A stretch of DNA of 64,000 nt. It comes from Scleroderma bovista (lineage: Eukaryota > Basidiomycota > Agaricomycetes > Boletales > Sclerodermataceae). Position numbers and translations under genes: made by a program. The notes below the pieces were generated by a model that was not told where the DNA came from, ran no database searches, and saw nothing but the letters and a program-made list of their open reading frames with translations. The stretch is from NCBI GenBank assembly GCA_037178675.1, contig JAYMGJ010000271.1:1-64000 (forward strand), in the 5' to 3' direction. This document shows, piece after piece, positions 54,256 through 64,000 of this stretch (within the stretch, counting starts at the first letter, position 1; the number at the start of each line of letters is the position of its first letter).

Positions 54256-54858
54256 TCCCTCCCTCGGCACCATCCCCCCCAAGTTCCCGATACAGATGGT
54301 GCAAAATTCCGTCAAGGTTATAGGAGGTTGGGGATCCTCTGTCATCCATCACGCAAAGGGTCGTCGGAGGCTCCCGAGATGATTTACAAACACCAATTGT
54401 CGTGCTATTCTGCATCACTCTCAGCTCTCCGCACTCCATTGGGGGAGGCTCTTGGGAGTATCAGTATGTCACGTAGTGCACTTCACACTAGTTCATATTC
54501 AATCCAGAGTGACAATATATGTAGTGGGTCTGCTTTAAGGACATCATACGTAGCAATGAAGAGAAGGGAAGAGGAAGCCACTGCTGTTGAAGCAGTTGCA
54601 CGGGAATATGAATAACAACAGAAAAGCAGAGAGATCACGAGCGGCATTCATTGTTCGCGGGTATATGTAGAAACGAGCGGTCATCATTGAGGCAACGACC
54701 TTGCGGATATCAGTATCAACAAAGAGAATGGAGACGTGCAAGACAGTAGTCATTCATTTGCCCCTGGTGTCTGCAATATCACCAGCCGGCAGCTCAGATG
54801 GATCTGATATGACTTCTGGACAGGTCACAGTGGCCCCTGCAGAATGGTTTGCACTTTC
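54256..54858. other. Spacer, no gene seen
   Basis: Short frames on both strands, none conserved. It separates the KDZ accessory gene from the 3' end of the next minus-strand gene. Confidence 0.4.
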
Positions 54859-57264
54859 TCAAGAGCTTGGACCCATCCCAACATTGGATGGCATCGGGTC
54901 ATAAAGGTTGGCGTGTTGATAGGCAGGTGGCTCACTGCCACCATTGGGATTGGTATATTCAGTGGCGTATGGGCCATGGAACGGGGGAGGGGCATTGGCA
55001 TAGTGCCCATGTCCCATCGCGCTGTGTTGCAGATGTATGGTCGGATCATTAACATAACTTGCATACTGACGCGAAGCGAATGGGGGCGGAAGGATGAACT
55101 GGGGATGATAAGGGCTGTAGCAGGCCTCTGCGCCTCTGGCCAAAGGCTCGTACCAGCCAGCGTTGATACCAGCAAGGTGGAACAGATTTTCATTGTGGCC
55201 ATACCGAGCATCCCCACTATACATCCTATCGGGGACGGGCCCATGCATGGGTTGGCCGTGGTCTCTATTTAGTGGCAACTCATAGGGATGGCGTGGCACA
55301 GGTGGGTGTGCTTGTCCTAGGTACAGCTCTCTTCGATGTTCGCCCACAGGAGGATCCAGCCTTGTCTCACCAACCACAGCAGAGACACCAACATGACCTT
55401 CCTTGGCAGCCAATAGCTTGCCAGAGGTTGGAGAAATGGAGGCTGTAGGCTCAGCCATGGATATGTCAGAATCCGAGGGATATGCCCTTCGGCGCAGGTT
55501 GAATGCTACATCTGGGTCATTATTCTGGCCTGCTCTCTGCACTGCACATGGTCTTGGTCGGCCGGATTGGGTGTGAACGTGTGTAGGTAGATCTGTCAGG
55601 CTTCCTCCACTGGGGGTCCCGACAGCAGGCAGTGGGGCTGGGACTTCAAGGCGTGCTTGCTGAGACGCATCATGCACTGCAATGTAATAAGAGGGTTAGC
55701 CCCTCAGGTTCAGTGGGTGGCCTTCCTTACCTGTTTCACATGGAGCAGTCTCACACTCCATTTCTACATCACACAAGTAGGATCAACCTTCCTGGGCTTT
55801 TTCTTGCATGCACTGTAATTGTACCACTATGAAGTGTCATCACTGGACACAGTGACAATCGCAACTATAACTCACATTTATTGTATTGTAGTTCTTTGGA
55901 GGGTGCACCTTGACCCTCCTGAGATGCTTCACGCTCCATCACTGTCATCCGGGTGCATGTCAGGTTGGTAATGATGTAGTAGTAGTAACTTACATTTATC
56001 GCGAGTTTTGTGGCAAGGCACACTGGTCAGTTGGGCTTCCTGGGGTTGTGATGATAGAGCGCGTGGGGCTTGCATTGCTAGGGATAGGCCATCGGATTGT
56101 ATATATATCAAAACCTGTTATGTCACTTACCTTCGTGACAAGAGGGTTCTTGGGATCGTGCGCCTGGCACTTGATCCTCAGCAGGCTCGCGGGAGGGAGA
56201 AGGCTCGCTCGCTAGTCAATGTTGTTGAGTATTTAACTACAATATACAAGACAATCACAACTATAACTCACATTTATCATGCTGTGGTCCTTTGGAGGGT
56301 GCACCTTGACCCTCCTGAGATGCTTCACATTCCATCACTGTCATCCGGGTGCATGTCAGGTTGGTAATGATATAGTAGTAGTAACTTACATTTATCACGA
56401 GTTTGACAGCAAGGCACACTAGTCAGTTGAGCTTCCTGGGGTTGTGATGATAGAGCGCATGGGGCTCGCATTGCTAAGGATAAGCCATCAGACTGTGTGT
56501 ATATCAAGACTTGTTATGTCACTTACCTTCGTGGTGAGAGGGTTCTCGGGATCGTGCACCTGGCACTTGATCCTCAGCAGGCTCACTCGCTAGTCGATGT
56601 TGTTGAGTATTTACGTACAATATATAAGTAGAAATTACTTACGACCTTCGTGGCAAGGCACGCTGGTCAGACAAGCGTCCTGGGATTGAGACGAAAGAAC
56701 GCGGGGCAATTGGATTGCTAAGGACGGGCTGTTAGATTTTATATGCATCAAGACTTGGGATAACTTACGTTCATGGAAGCAGGACACTTGGTCTCGTACG
56801 CCTGGCACTTAATTTCTTGAGTATTTACATACAATATACAAGTAGCCATCACTTACGAGCCTCGTGTACAGGAAAAGGCATGCCCGTTCATTGATCTTCC
56901 TGGAGTCACTGCCTCGCTGAGCATCATACATTAGTTTATTGGAGTATGTACTACAAGTAAATGATGACTTACATTGCTTGGCACTGAGCTGTTTGGATGG
57001 TAATGGATGTTGGATGGGCACCTTGGAGAGTTGCATGGTCATCTGTGTGTCGGGTCTGAAATCTTGAATGGGCACCGGGGTTGATCGAGATTCATGATCC
57101 TCGGGAGGGTGGATTTCAGACTCGTCTTCATCAGATGACTCAGAGTTGAGTGGCGAAATGATCTGAAGTCTAGGGTTCTTCTTTAGTGATCTTGTCCGCA
57201 ATGATGGTTTCACAGGTAGTTCAGTCACAAACCCTTGCAAAAGTGGGTCATCAGACATGTACAT
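54859..57264 (-). CDS. Hypothetical multi-exon gene with tandemly duplicated exons
   Basis: Exon 1 starts at 57264 (MYMSDDPLLQGFVTELPVKP), acidic in the middle (SESSDEDESEIHPPEDHESR), ending near 56975 (SKQLSAKQC). Small exons follow in three tandem copies of a block of about 396 bp, for example one coding SLAMQAPRALSSQPQEAQLT and CHKTRDK before GTAAGT. The last exon, about 55677-54859, codes for a Pro/His/Tyr-rich, disordered chain (HPPVPRHPYELPLNRDHGQP, HSAMGHGHYANAPPPFHGPY). No domain is recognised. The first exon reaches into the palindrome, whose other arm carries a second copy of the same start. Confidence 0.5.
55855..56820 (-). repeat. Tandem duplication of about 396-bp exon-intron block, 2.5 copies
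   Basis: Block 1 begins at 55855 and block 2 at 56251 with the shared start acaatc(g/a)caactataactc; a third, more diverged block runs from about 56625 to 56820. Each contains the same small minus-strand exons and GTAAGT donors. Confidence 0.8.
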
Positions 57265-60200
57265 TTGCCTGTAAAGGTGGGACTAGCCGACGCCGGCCGA
57301 TGCTTGCAAAACTGGGCCAGGCTGATGTTTTCTATTATTGCAAATCTGGTACAGGTCTGAGGGACATTAATCACTGCAAAACTGGGATGGGCTGATGTTT
57401 GATAAAAATTGCAGAACTGGGACTGGTGGGAGCATTGTAAAACTGGGTCAGGCCTGTTGAACACAAAAATTGACAAGTGTTGCAAAGCTGGGACTGGCCG
57501 ATGTTTGACTCACTCTGCTGCGCATTATTCATCCCCTCTTGGCATTACTAATCCCCATTACTCCCCTTACCAATCACTTACCAATCATCCTTCAAATCAT
57601 GCTTATCATGCTGCTTATCAATTCATGACTCATGCCCCTATGATTCATATGCATTATGTCATCGCATATGCTCATTTAGCTTCGATCTACTCATCCCATG
57701 CTTTCTCCCCCTCTCTTTTGGGCCCCATGCAATGATTTTTCCATATTCTTGGTTATACACCCCTTTTTACCTATGTTTTTGCTCTTTCCCTTGGCTCAGC
57801 AGCTTGTTCAGGCTCTCCCCATCGATGACTCAGCCTGATTACACTGCTTATCAATCGCTTACCAATTTCTTACCAATCTCTTACCAAGCACTTAGTCATT
57901 TGTGCTTACAGGGCCACAGCCCCTCCTGTATATAAACCAGCAGCCAAAGGCTGCAAGGAAGTGTCTGCTTCCCCCTCAATAAAGCGACCACATTCTCTCT
58001 CCCTCACTGTCCACTCTATCCCATCACTGTCCATCGCATTCTTGAAGCAGGAACTGTCCCCTTGCTTCCCCTCTGCTCCATCACTGCTGTTACACCCCTG
58101 TCATCAATCTATCATCGCTTTTCAATCCCAGGACTCTTCCTAACCACTGTGGTAGGCTGAAGAGGAGTCAATACCATCCCCAGTCGCATCTATTCCCCAT
58201 CAGAAGCCCTTCCCTTCCCTCCTGCATCCTGCCTGAAGGCATGCAGCACATCCCCCTGAGGACATTAAATACCAGAAACGCAAAGGAAGACCACCACTCG
58301 CATATTGCTGTCATTTGGTGTTGGTTGTTGGTTGTTCTGACCTCTTCCCTCACTTAGGCGCACACCGATGTTGTAGATACATTGCAAAACTGGGTCAGGC
58401 CTGTTGAGAAAAAAGTTGTCAATTACTGCAAAACTGGGTCAGGCCTTTTGAGGAAAAAATTGTCAAGCATTGCAAAACTGGGTCAGGCTGACATTGTATA
58501 TACATTGCAGAACTGGATCGGGCCTGTTGAGAAAAAAAGTTGTCAAGCATTGCAAAACTGGGTCAGGCTGACATTGCAGAACTGGGTCAGGCCTGTTGAG
58601 GAAAAAGTTGTCAAGCATTGCAAAACTGGGTCAGGCTGACATTGCAGAACTGGGTCAGGCCTGTTGAGAAAAAAAGTTGTCAAGTACTGCAAAACTGGGT
58701 CAGGCCTGTTGAGCAAAAAAGTTGTTAACCATTGCAAAACTGGGTCAGACCCAAAGTTGATACACATTGCAGAATTAAATTACTGTGCTGACTACCAAAA
58801 ATGTGGACCATTGATTAGGCAATATTGTGTACTGTTGGTGTGATAGTGTTGACTACCAAAGATGTGCAGCTTGGATTATCTAATGTTGTGTTCTATTGGT
58901 GTGGTAGTGCTGATTACCAAAAATGCGGACTATTGATTAGCCAATGTTGTGTAGTGTTGTTGTTGTAGTGTACTACCAAAAATGTGTAGTATTGATTACC
59001 TAATGTTGGGTACTCTTGGTGTGGTAGTGCTGATTACCAAAAATGCGGACTATTGATCAACCAATATTGTGTGGTGTTGTTGTAGTGTACTACCAAAAAT
59101 GTGTAGTACTGATTACCTAATGTTGTGTAGTATTGATGTGATAGTGTTCATTACCAAAAATGCGGACTGTTGATCAGCCATTATTGTGTAGTATTGTTGT
59201 AGTGCACTACCCAAAATTTGTAGTGTTGATTACCCAATGTTGTGTAGTGTTGATTACCAAAAGTGCGGACTTCTGATTAGCCATTATTGTTTAGTGTTGA
59301 TTACCAAAAATGCGGACTATTGATTAGGAAATGTAGTGTAGTGTTTGTGTATTGGAGTTGATTACCAACATTGTGTAGTTTTCATTAACTAAATTCAGTA
59401 GTGTCAACACTTGATTACATAAGCTCTCCAAGCGCCACTACTCCCAAAACATTACCATATTTGGTCAATAGTTGACTTCAAATATTCCCACCTTTGTTCT
59501 GGTACTTTTCTTCCCCTTCTGTGCTTCATCCCTGGTCCAAATGTACTGTAAAAATGATTCTGTATCCCATATTACCCTATAGGATCACCATTGGACCCTC
59601 ATCTAAATGTGCAAGGGGCTCTGCATCCCCAGAGAGTAGTGCAGGCTGAAAAACACCACCAACAGTACACAACATTAGGTAATCCAAGCTACACATTTTT
59701 GGTAATCAACACTACCACACCAACAGTACAAAACATTAGATAATCAATACTACACATTTTTGGTAGTACACTACAACAACACTACACAATATTGGCTAAT
59801 CAACAGTCCGCATTTTTGGTAATGAACACTATCACATCAATACTACACAACATTAGGTAATCAGTACTACACATTTTTGGTAGTACACTACAACAACACC
59901 ACACAATATTGGTTGATCAATAGTCCGCATTTTTGGTAATCAGCACTACCACACCAAGAGTACCCAACATTAGGTAATCAATACTACACATTTTTGGTAG
60001 TACACTACAACAACAACACTACACAACATTGGCTAATCAATAGTCCGCATTTTTGGTAATCAGCACTACCACACCAATAGAACACAACATTAGATAATCC
60101 AAGCTGCACATCTTTGGTAGTCAACACTATCACACCAACAGTACACAATATTGCCTAATCAATGGTCCACATTTTTGGTAGTCAGCACAGTAATTTAATT

Positions 60201-60825
60201 CTGCAATGTGTATCAACTTTGGGTCTGACCCAGTTTTGCAATGGTTAACAACTTTTTTGCTCAACAGGCCTGACCCAGTTTTGCAGTACTTGACAACTTT
60301 TTTTCTCAACAGGCCTGACCCAGTTCTGCAATGTCAGCCTGACCCAGTTTTGCAATGCTTGACAACTTTTTTTCTCAACAGGCCCGATCCAGTTCTGCAA
60401 TGTATATACAATGTCAGCCTGACCCAGTTTTGCAATGCTTGACAATTTTTTCCTCAAAAGGCCTGACCCAGTTTTGCAGTAATTGACAACTTTTTTCTCA
60501 ACAGGCCTGACCCAGTTTTGCAATGTATCTACAACATCGGCCAGTCCCAGCTTTGCAACACTTGTCAATTTTTGTGTTCAACAGGCCTGACCCAGTTTTA
60601 CAATGCTCCCACCAGTCCCAGTTCTGCAATTTTTATCAAACATCAGCCCATCCCAGTTTTGCAGTGATTAATGTCCCTCAGACCTGTACCAGATTTGCAA
60701 TAATAGAAAACATCAGCCTGGCCCAGTTTTGCAAGCATCGGCCGGCGTCGGCTAGTCCCACCTTTACAGGCAAATGTACATGTCTGATGACCCACTTTTG
60801 CAAGGGCTTTTGACTGAACCATGTG
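57215..60825. repeat. Giant palindrome (foldback element), about 1.2-kb arms
   Basis: Left arm 57215-57505 plus 58365 to about 59330; right arm about 59650-60825. Inner arms are minisatellites, one with units around ttaccaaaaatgcggactat and one with units around ttgcaaaactgggtcaggcc. The central 59330-59650 is single-copy. The outermost part duplicates the start of the neighbouring gene (MSDDPLLQG) in both arms. The left arm is split by the element 57506-58364. Confidence 0.9.
57506..58364 (+). mobile_element. 859-bp TG...CA element inserted in palindrome arm
   Basis: Starts TGACTCACTCTGC and ends TTAGGCGCACA; the 8 bp CCGATGTT occurs on both sides (57498-57505 and 58365-58372), while the uninterrupted right arm has it once. 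Contains tataaacc at about 57941 and aataaagc at about 57978, as an LTR would. Its 3' end resembles the minus-strand end of the insertion 47902-50002. LTR elements usually duplicate 4-6 bp, so the 8-bp figure may include chance matching bases. Confidence 0.75.
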
Positions 60826-61106
60826 GGTTTCACTGCCGAGGGTTGCATGGTATTTGTATCCAGCGAGGACGCCATTCGTTTTGTAGGACGTGAGGACTGT
60901 GCTGTTAGTAGCTTTTCCACCTCCTATCTGCTTCTTAATGTGTGTCATGGCTCAATTAAGAAGCCGGGCCGGGCCTTCATAGTCCACCTTGCCATTGTAA
61001 AATATTCTCTTCGCCTTCAGCAATGCTGAATCGTGTAATGGCAGTGCACCAATGATCACAGGCCTTTTGGAGGCAAGGAGGTCCACTAGTGGTAGATTAG
61101 CTTTGG
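60826..61106. other. Spacer, no gene seen
   Basis: Nothing recognisable beyond short frames; begins where similarity between the palindrome arms ends. Confidence 0.4.
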
Positions 61107-62250
61107 TTACCAGTAACATGTCAACATTCCCTTACATTTACTATTTGGGTCGAACTTAAAATATAGCTTATGGGGTCCACTATCTCGTAACGCTGCAATA
61201 ACCTGCATGCATTCCGATATAGTTAGGTCGGAGATCCCTTTTGGCTTGGTACGCGACAAGCATTCTTGTCCAGGGAATAACACCGCATTCGGCCAGTTTA
61301 CACAGATGAGTGCATGCTGGCCGAGTTTCTGCGGAAGTTGTTTCCAGGGAAACAATTTCCCAGAGGCCCATGTCTGACCATGGCTCTCTGAAACCTCATC
61401 AGAGCCATATCAGTTGCATAAAGTAATATAGCAAACCAAGCATTGCGCCAAGGAGCTTCTTCACCAAATTATGATCCTCATGTTCATTGCTCCCATTGTC
61501 TGGCACTGGGTCATCGTGATCAGATGTTAGGTCGACGACATCCTGCCCCCTGTCAGTTTCCTTTCTTTTTCCCTTTCCTTTGATGTCTACATTGTCTGTG
61601 TGCAACACCTCTGTTACACATGCAAGAGACGACTGGTTACTGACAATACCAACAAATGTGAGAATGAGAAGTAGAGCATGGGTGATACTTACTATATGTG
61701 AGCCTTGAAGTGGCCTATGATTGCATCGTCATCTGCACAACAGCGCTCCATGAAAAACTGTGCACGGCCAGATAGGTATAAGTCCATTATGGAGGGATAC
61801 GCGTGAACTTACATCCTCTGCGCCGGGTGTGGTGTACACATATCCTAGGGAGGCGTCTTGGTTCACAATACTGCCTGCCATTACAAAGGCTGCTTCGATA
61901 CTGTGAGCTTTTGACAGACCTGCAAACTGGATCATGGTTAGAGGTGCTCAGACCGCTTTGGTATAGAAGCTTACCGACTGGGTGAATCACTGCTGCCGTT
62001 GGGCAACGGTCTTCCCTATTTCAGTATACTGTGTGCTTTCCTTGAATTTGGTGAGTATTTCTTGCCACATAGCAGGATATTGCTTCTTGAATAGTTCGTA
62101 GCACTTTTTGTGCACTGTGACTGCTGTGATTTGATTAGAATATGGTAGTCTGTTCGATGTGCCCTTACATGGTGTACTATCGACAGAACCAGCAAATTCT
62201 CCAGTGTTCCGGAGGCGTGCTAGTTCTTGTTTGGTGTGCTGCATCAGCAA
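61107..62250 (-). CDS. Transposon-neighbourhood hypothetical gene
   Basis: Minus-strand exons: 62250-61987 (ARLRNTGEFAGSVDSTPCKG, VHKKCYELFKKQYPAMWQEI), about 61940-61815 (FAGLSKAHSIEAAFVMAGS, IVNQDASLGYVYTTPGAED), about 61760-61690 (FFMERCCADDDAIIGHFKAH), 61608-61400 with an acidic Asp-rich stretch, and 61350-61140 (HALICVNWPNAVLFPGQECL, KPKGISDLTISECMQVIAAL). The order matches a family I recall as frequent next to DNA transposons in mushrooms, usually ending in a G-I-S-D-L segment. Function unknown. One or two frames need introns that I placed by eye. Confidence 0.5.
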
Positions 62251-62319
62251 GGTGACAATTGGTCTTAACTCTCTTACAGTGTCTGGATTGTCTGGAATCA
62301 GACAGTTAAGATGGATAAG

Positions 62320-62960
62320 ATAGATAAGTCAGTCAGACCAGCCAGACCAGCCAGACCAGCCAGACCAGCCAGACCAGCAGTCAGTCAGACCCACCAGACC
62401 AGCCAGACCAGCCAGACCATTCAGACCACCCAGCCTGTCAGACAGTCAGACAGTCCAGACTACTCCAGACCAGTCAGACTACCCAGACAGTAAGTCAGTC
62501 AGAGAGGTAAGACAATCCAGACCAGTCAGACCAGTCAGACACCCAGGCAGTAAGTCAGTCAGACAGTTAAGACAATCCAGACCAGTCAGACCACCCAGAC
62601 CATAAGTCAGTCAGACAACTAAGACCACCCAGACCACCCAGACCACCCAGACAGACAGTCAAGACCACCCAGACCACCCAGACCAGTCAGACAGTCAAGA
62701 CCACCCAGACCACCCAGACCAGTCAGACAGTCAAGACCATCCAGACCACCCAGCCCAATCAGGTCACCTAGACCATCAGACTGTCAGACATTCCAGACCC
62801 CTCAGATAGTAAGTTGGTCAGACAGCTGAGACAATCCAGCCCAACCAGACCAGTCATTGATCAGTAAGACTGGCCAGAGTGGGCAGACAATTCAGAAGCT
62901 CAGACCAATTAGACTAAATATTAGCCAGACCAGCCAGGCCATTAGCTGTATCCATCTATA
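62320..62960. repeat. CAGAC-rich minisatellite
   Basis: Words cagaccag, cagaccac, ccagacc and gtcagtcagac repeat irregularly; the cleanest part, 62338-62375, is five copies of ccagaccag-type 10-mers. One strand contains almost no G-rich balance (strong A/C bias). No gene. Confidence 0.85.
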
Positions 62961-63774
62961 TTTTTTTGCCATTCAATTTATTCAATATTCTTGTTAAGAA
63001 ATTTATATTAATTCTGAAAAAAAAAACACTAAAGTACAACAAATATATATTATATACAAATGGGGGGGCATCATTGATGCTGGTACCGCAGGAATCGTGT
63101 CATTGACACCGGGGCTGGGTGGTGGTGACATCGTTGTCACTGGGGATGTGTCAACAATGCTGGGGGTGAGGGACACGGGACACGTGTCATCGTGATCGCC
63201 AGATGACGCTGGGGTTGGGAGAATGTTGTCATCGTCTTCGGGTGACGTGCTGATGAATGCTGGGGATGGGGGACATGGGGGTGTCATCATCACTCTGGTG
63301 CATGGCATTGTCACTGGGATTGGTCGTTGTCGTTGTCGCTCTGGTGCATGGCATTGTCACTGGGATTGGTTGTCGTTGTCGTCCATGTTGGTGAGGTGGT
63401 CGTCATCATTGGTGCTGTCGACATTGGGCGTCGATCGTCGTCTGTTAGAGACGACGTTATGGCTGGGCATCATCATCGAATGACGTGGGGGTGGGCGTCG
63501 TTGTCATCATCATCGTCGGATGACGAGATGGGGGGTGGTTGGTGGTCATCCATTAGAGAAGACGGTAGGGCTGGGGGTCGTCATCATTGTTGTTGTTGTT
63601 GTTGCCATTGTTGTCGTTGTCGATGACACTGGGGCTGTCATGGTCAAGTGTTAGTGGTGGGCGGTTGCATGTGGTGGTACGTACCTTGGTGAGTCGTCGT
63701 TGTCGTTGTCATTGTCGTGGGTGGTGGTGGTCGATGCATTGTCATTGTCGTGGTTGAATGGGAGGAGAGTGGTG
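62961..63774. repeat. Low-complexity GTCATC/GTCGTTGT tract
   Basis: From 63070 the plus strand is made of gtcatcgt, gtcgttgt, ggtgctggg and similar words, with two near-copies of a 50-bp unit containing gtgcatggcattgtcactgg at 63299 and 63342. Open frames here follow from the repeat and are not supported as genes. Confidence 0.8.
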
Positions 63775-63860
63775 ATGCGGGACTTATGTAGAGAAAATTT
63801 GGAGTTGTTGTGACGTGATTTGTAATCACAACAACTCCAATTTTTTTCTAAGTCCCGCAT
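63775..63860. repeat. 86-bp hairpin, MITE-like
   Basis: Arms atgcgggactta...ttgttgtgac and its inverted copy ending aagtcccgcat, about 37 bp each with a few mismatches, loop about 12 bp. No clear target duplication. Confidence 0.7.
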
Positions 63861-64000
63861 TCTGCACAAAGGTAAGTACTTCACACCCATGTTGTCCCCA
63901 CCACCATCTGCGTCGTCATCAACGACTCCACCCTCAACATCGTCGACATGGCCACCAACACCGACAACAATGCATGACCACAATGACGAGAGCCATCACC

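Noticed and set aside
62311..62493. Arg-Pro-Ala repeat frame
   Set aside because: By-product of the CAGAC minisatellite, with no coding context.
63003..63983. Several frames of 60-110 codons
   Set aside because: They follow low-complexity trinucleotide tracts on both strands; no gene features.

Overview
This is a transposon-rich stretch of a basidiomycete nuclear genome, very probably from an agaricomycete mushroom. The evidence is the set of gene families: a KDZ (Kyakuja-Dileera-Zisupton) transposase with its CxC2 cysteine cluster and accessory gene, a TET/JBP-like 2OG-Fe(II) dioxygenase, a Tnp2-type (CACTA/Plavaka-like) element, Ty1/copia retrotransposons that prime from the anticodon half of initiator tRNA-Met, fungal-type EPL1, and genes cut into short exons by 45-80 nt introns. 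No rRNA, tRNA or CRISPR was seen. Splice sites were placed by eye, so exon edges are approximate unless a base position is given.

Layout. Positions 1-6.96 kb and about 9.0-19.45 kb are two tandem, diverged copies of one segment. Each holds, on the minus strand, a multi-exon P-loop GTPase gene and, upstream of it, a decayed EPL1 (NuA4 subunit) gene. Between them lie a DUF6532-like relic and an unassigned exon. At 20.0-26.5 kb is a Tnp2-family element with a transposase broken by one stop codon and two passenger genes. At 27.5-29.8 kb is a SAMHD1-like dNTPase gene with two apparent nonsense codons; a 5' flanking stretch shared with copy A suggests that EPL1 and SAMHD1 were once head-to-head neighbours. 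At 31.1-39.3 kb an old copia element (plus strand) is split by a younger one (minus strand, 31292-37057, flanked by ATTTC). From 39.3 to 54.1 kb come degenerate repeats, a dioxygenase relic, a foldback of minisatellites, a 274-bp solo-LTR-like insertion, and a KDZ element cut by a 2.1-kb TG...CA insertion. From 54.9 to 57.3 kb is an unknown gene with duplicated exons. From 57.2 to 60.8 kb is a giant palindrome with an 859-bp TG...CA element in one arm. The end holds a transposon-associated hypothetical gene, a CAGAC minisatellite and low-complexity DNA.

The most unusual feature is inside the GTPase genes. An array of about 81-bp repeats (16 units in copy A, 38 in copy B) lies between the G-domain exons and a C-terminal exon pair that stays in frame. 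Read on the gene strand, every unit is an intron-like block (GT...AG, usually 78 nt) followed by exactly three nucleotides. The triplet is hypervariable, while the flanking GT and AG are kept in all 54 units even where neighbouring bases and unit length change. The simplest model is a chain of 3-nt, phase-0 microexons, each unit adding one codon, so that a minisatellite would act as a one-residue-per-repeat diversity generator. The same genes also carry a second expandable array of phase-1 exons of 69-75 nt upstream of the G domain. Both need RNA evidence.
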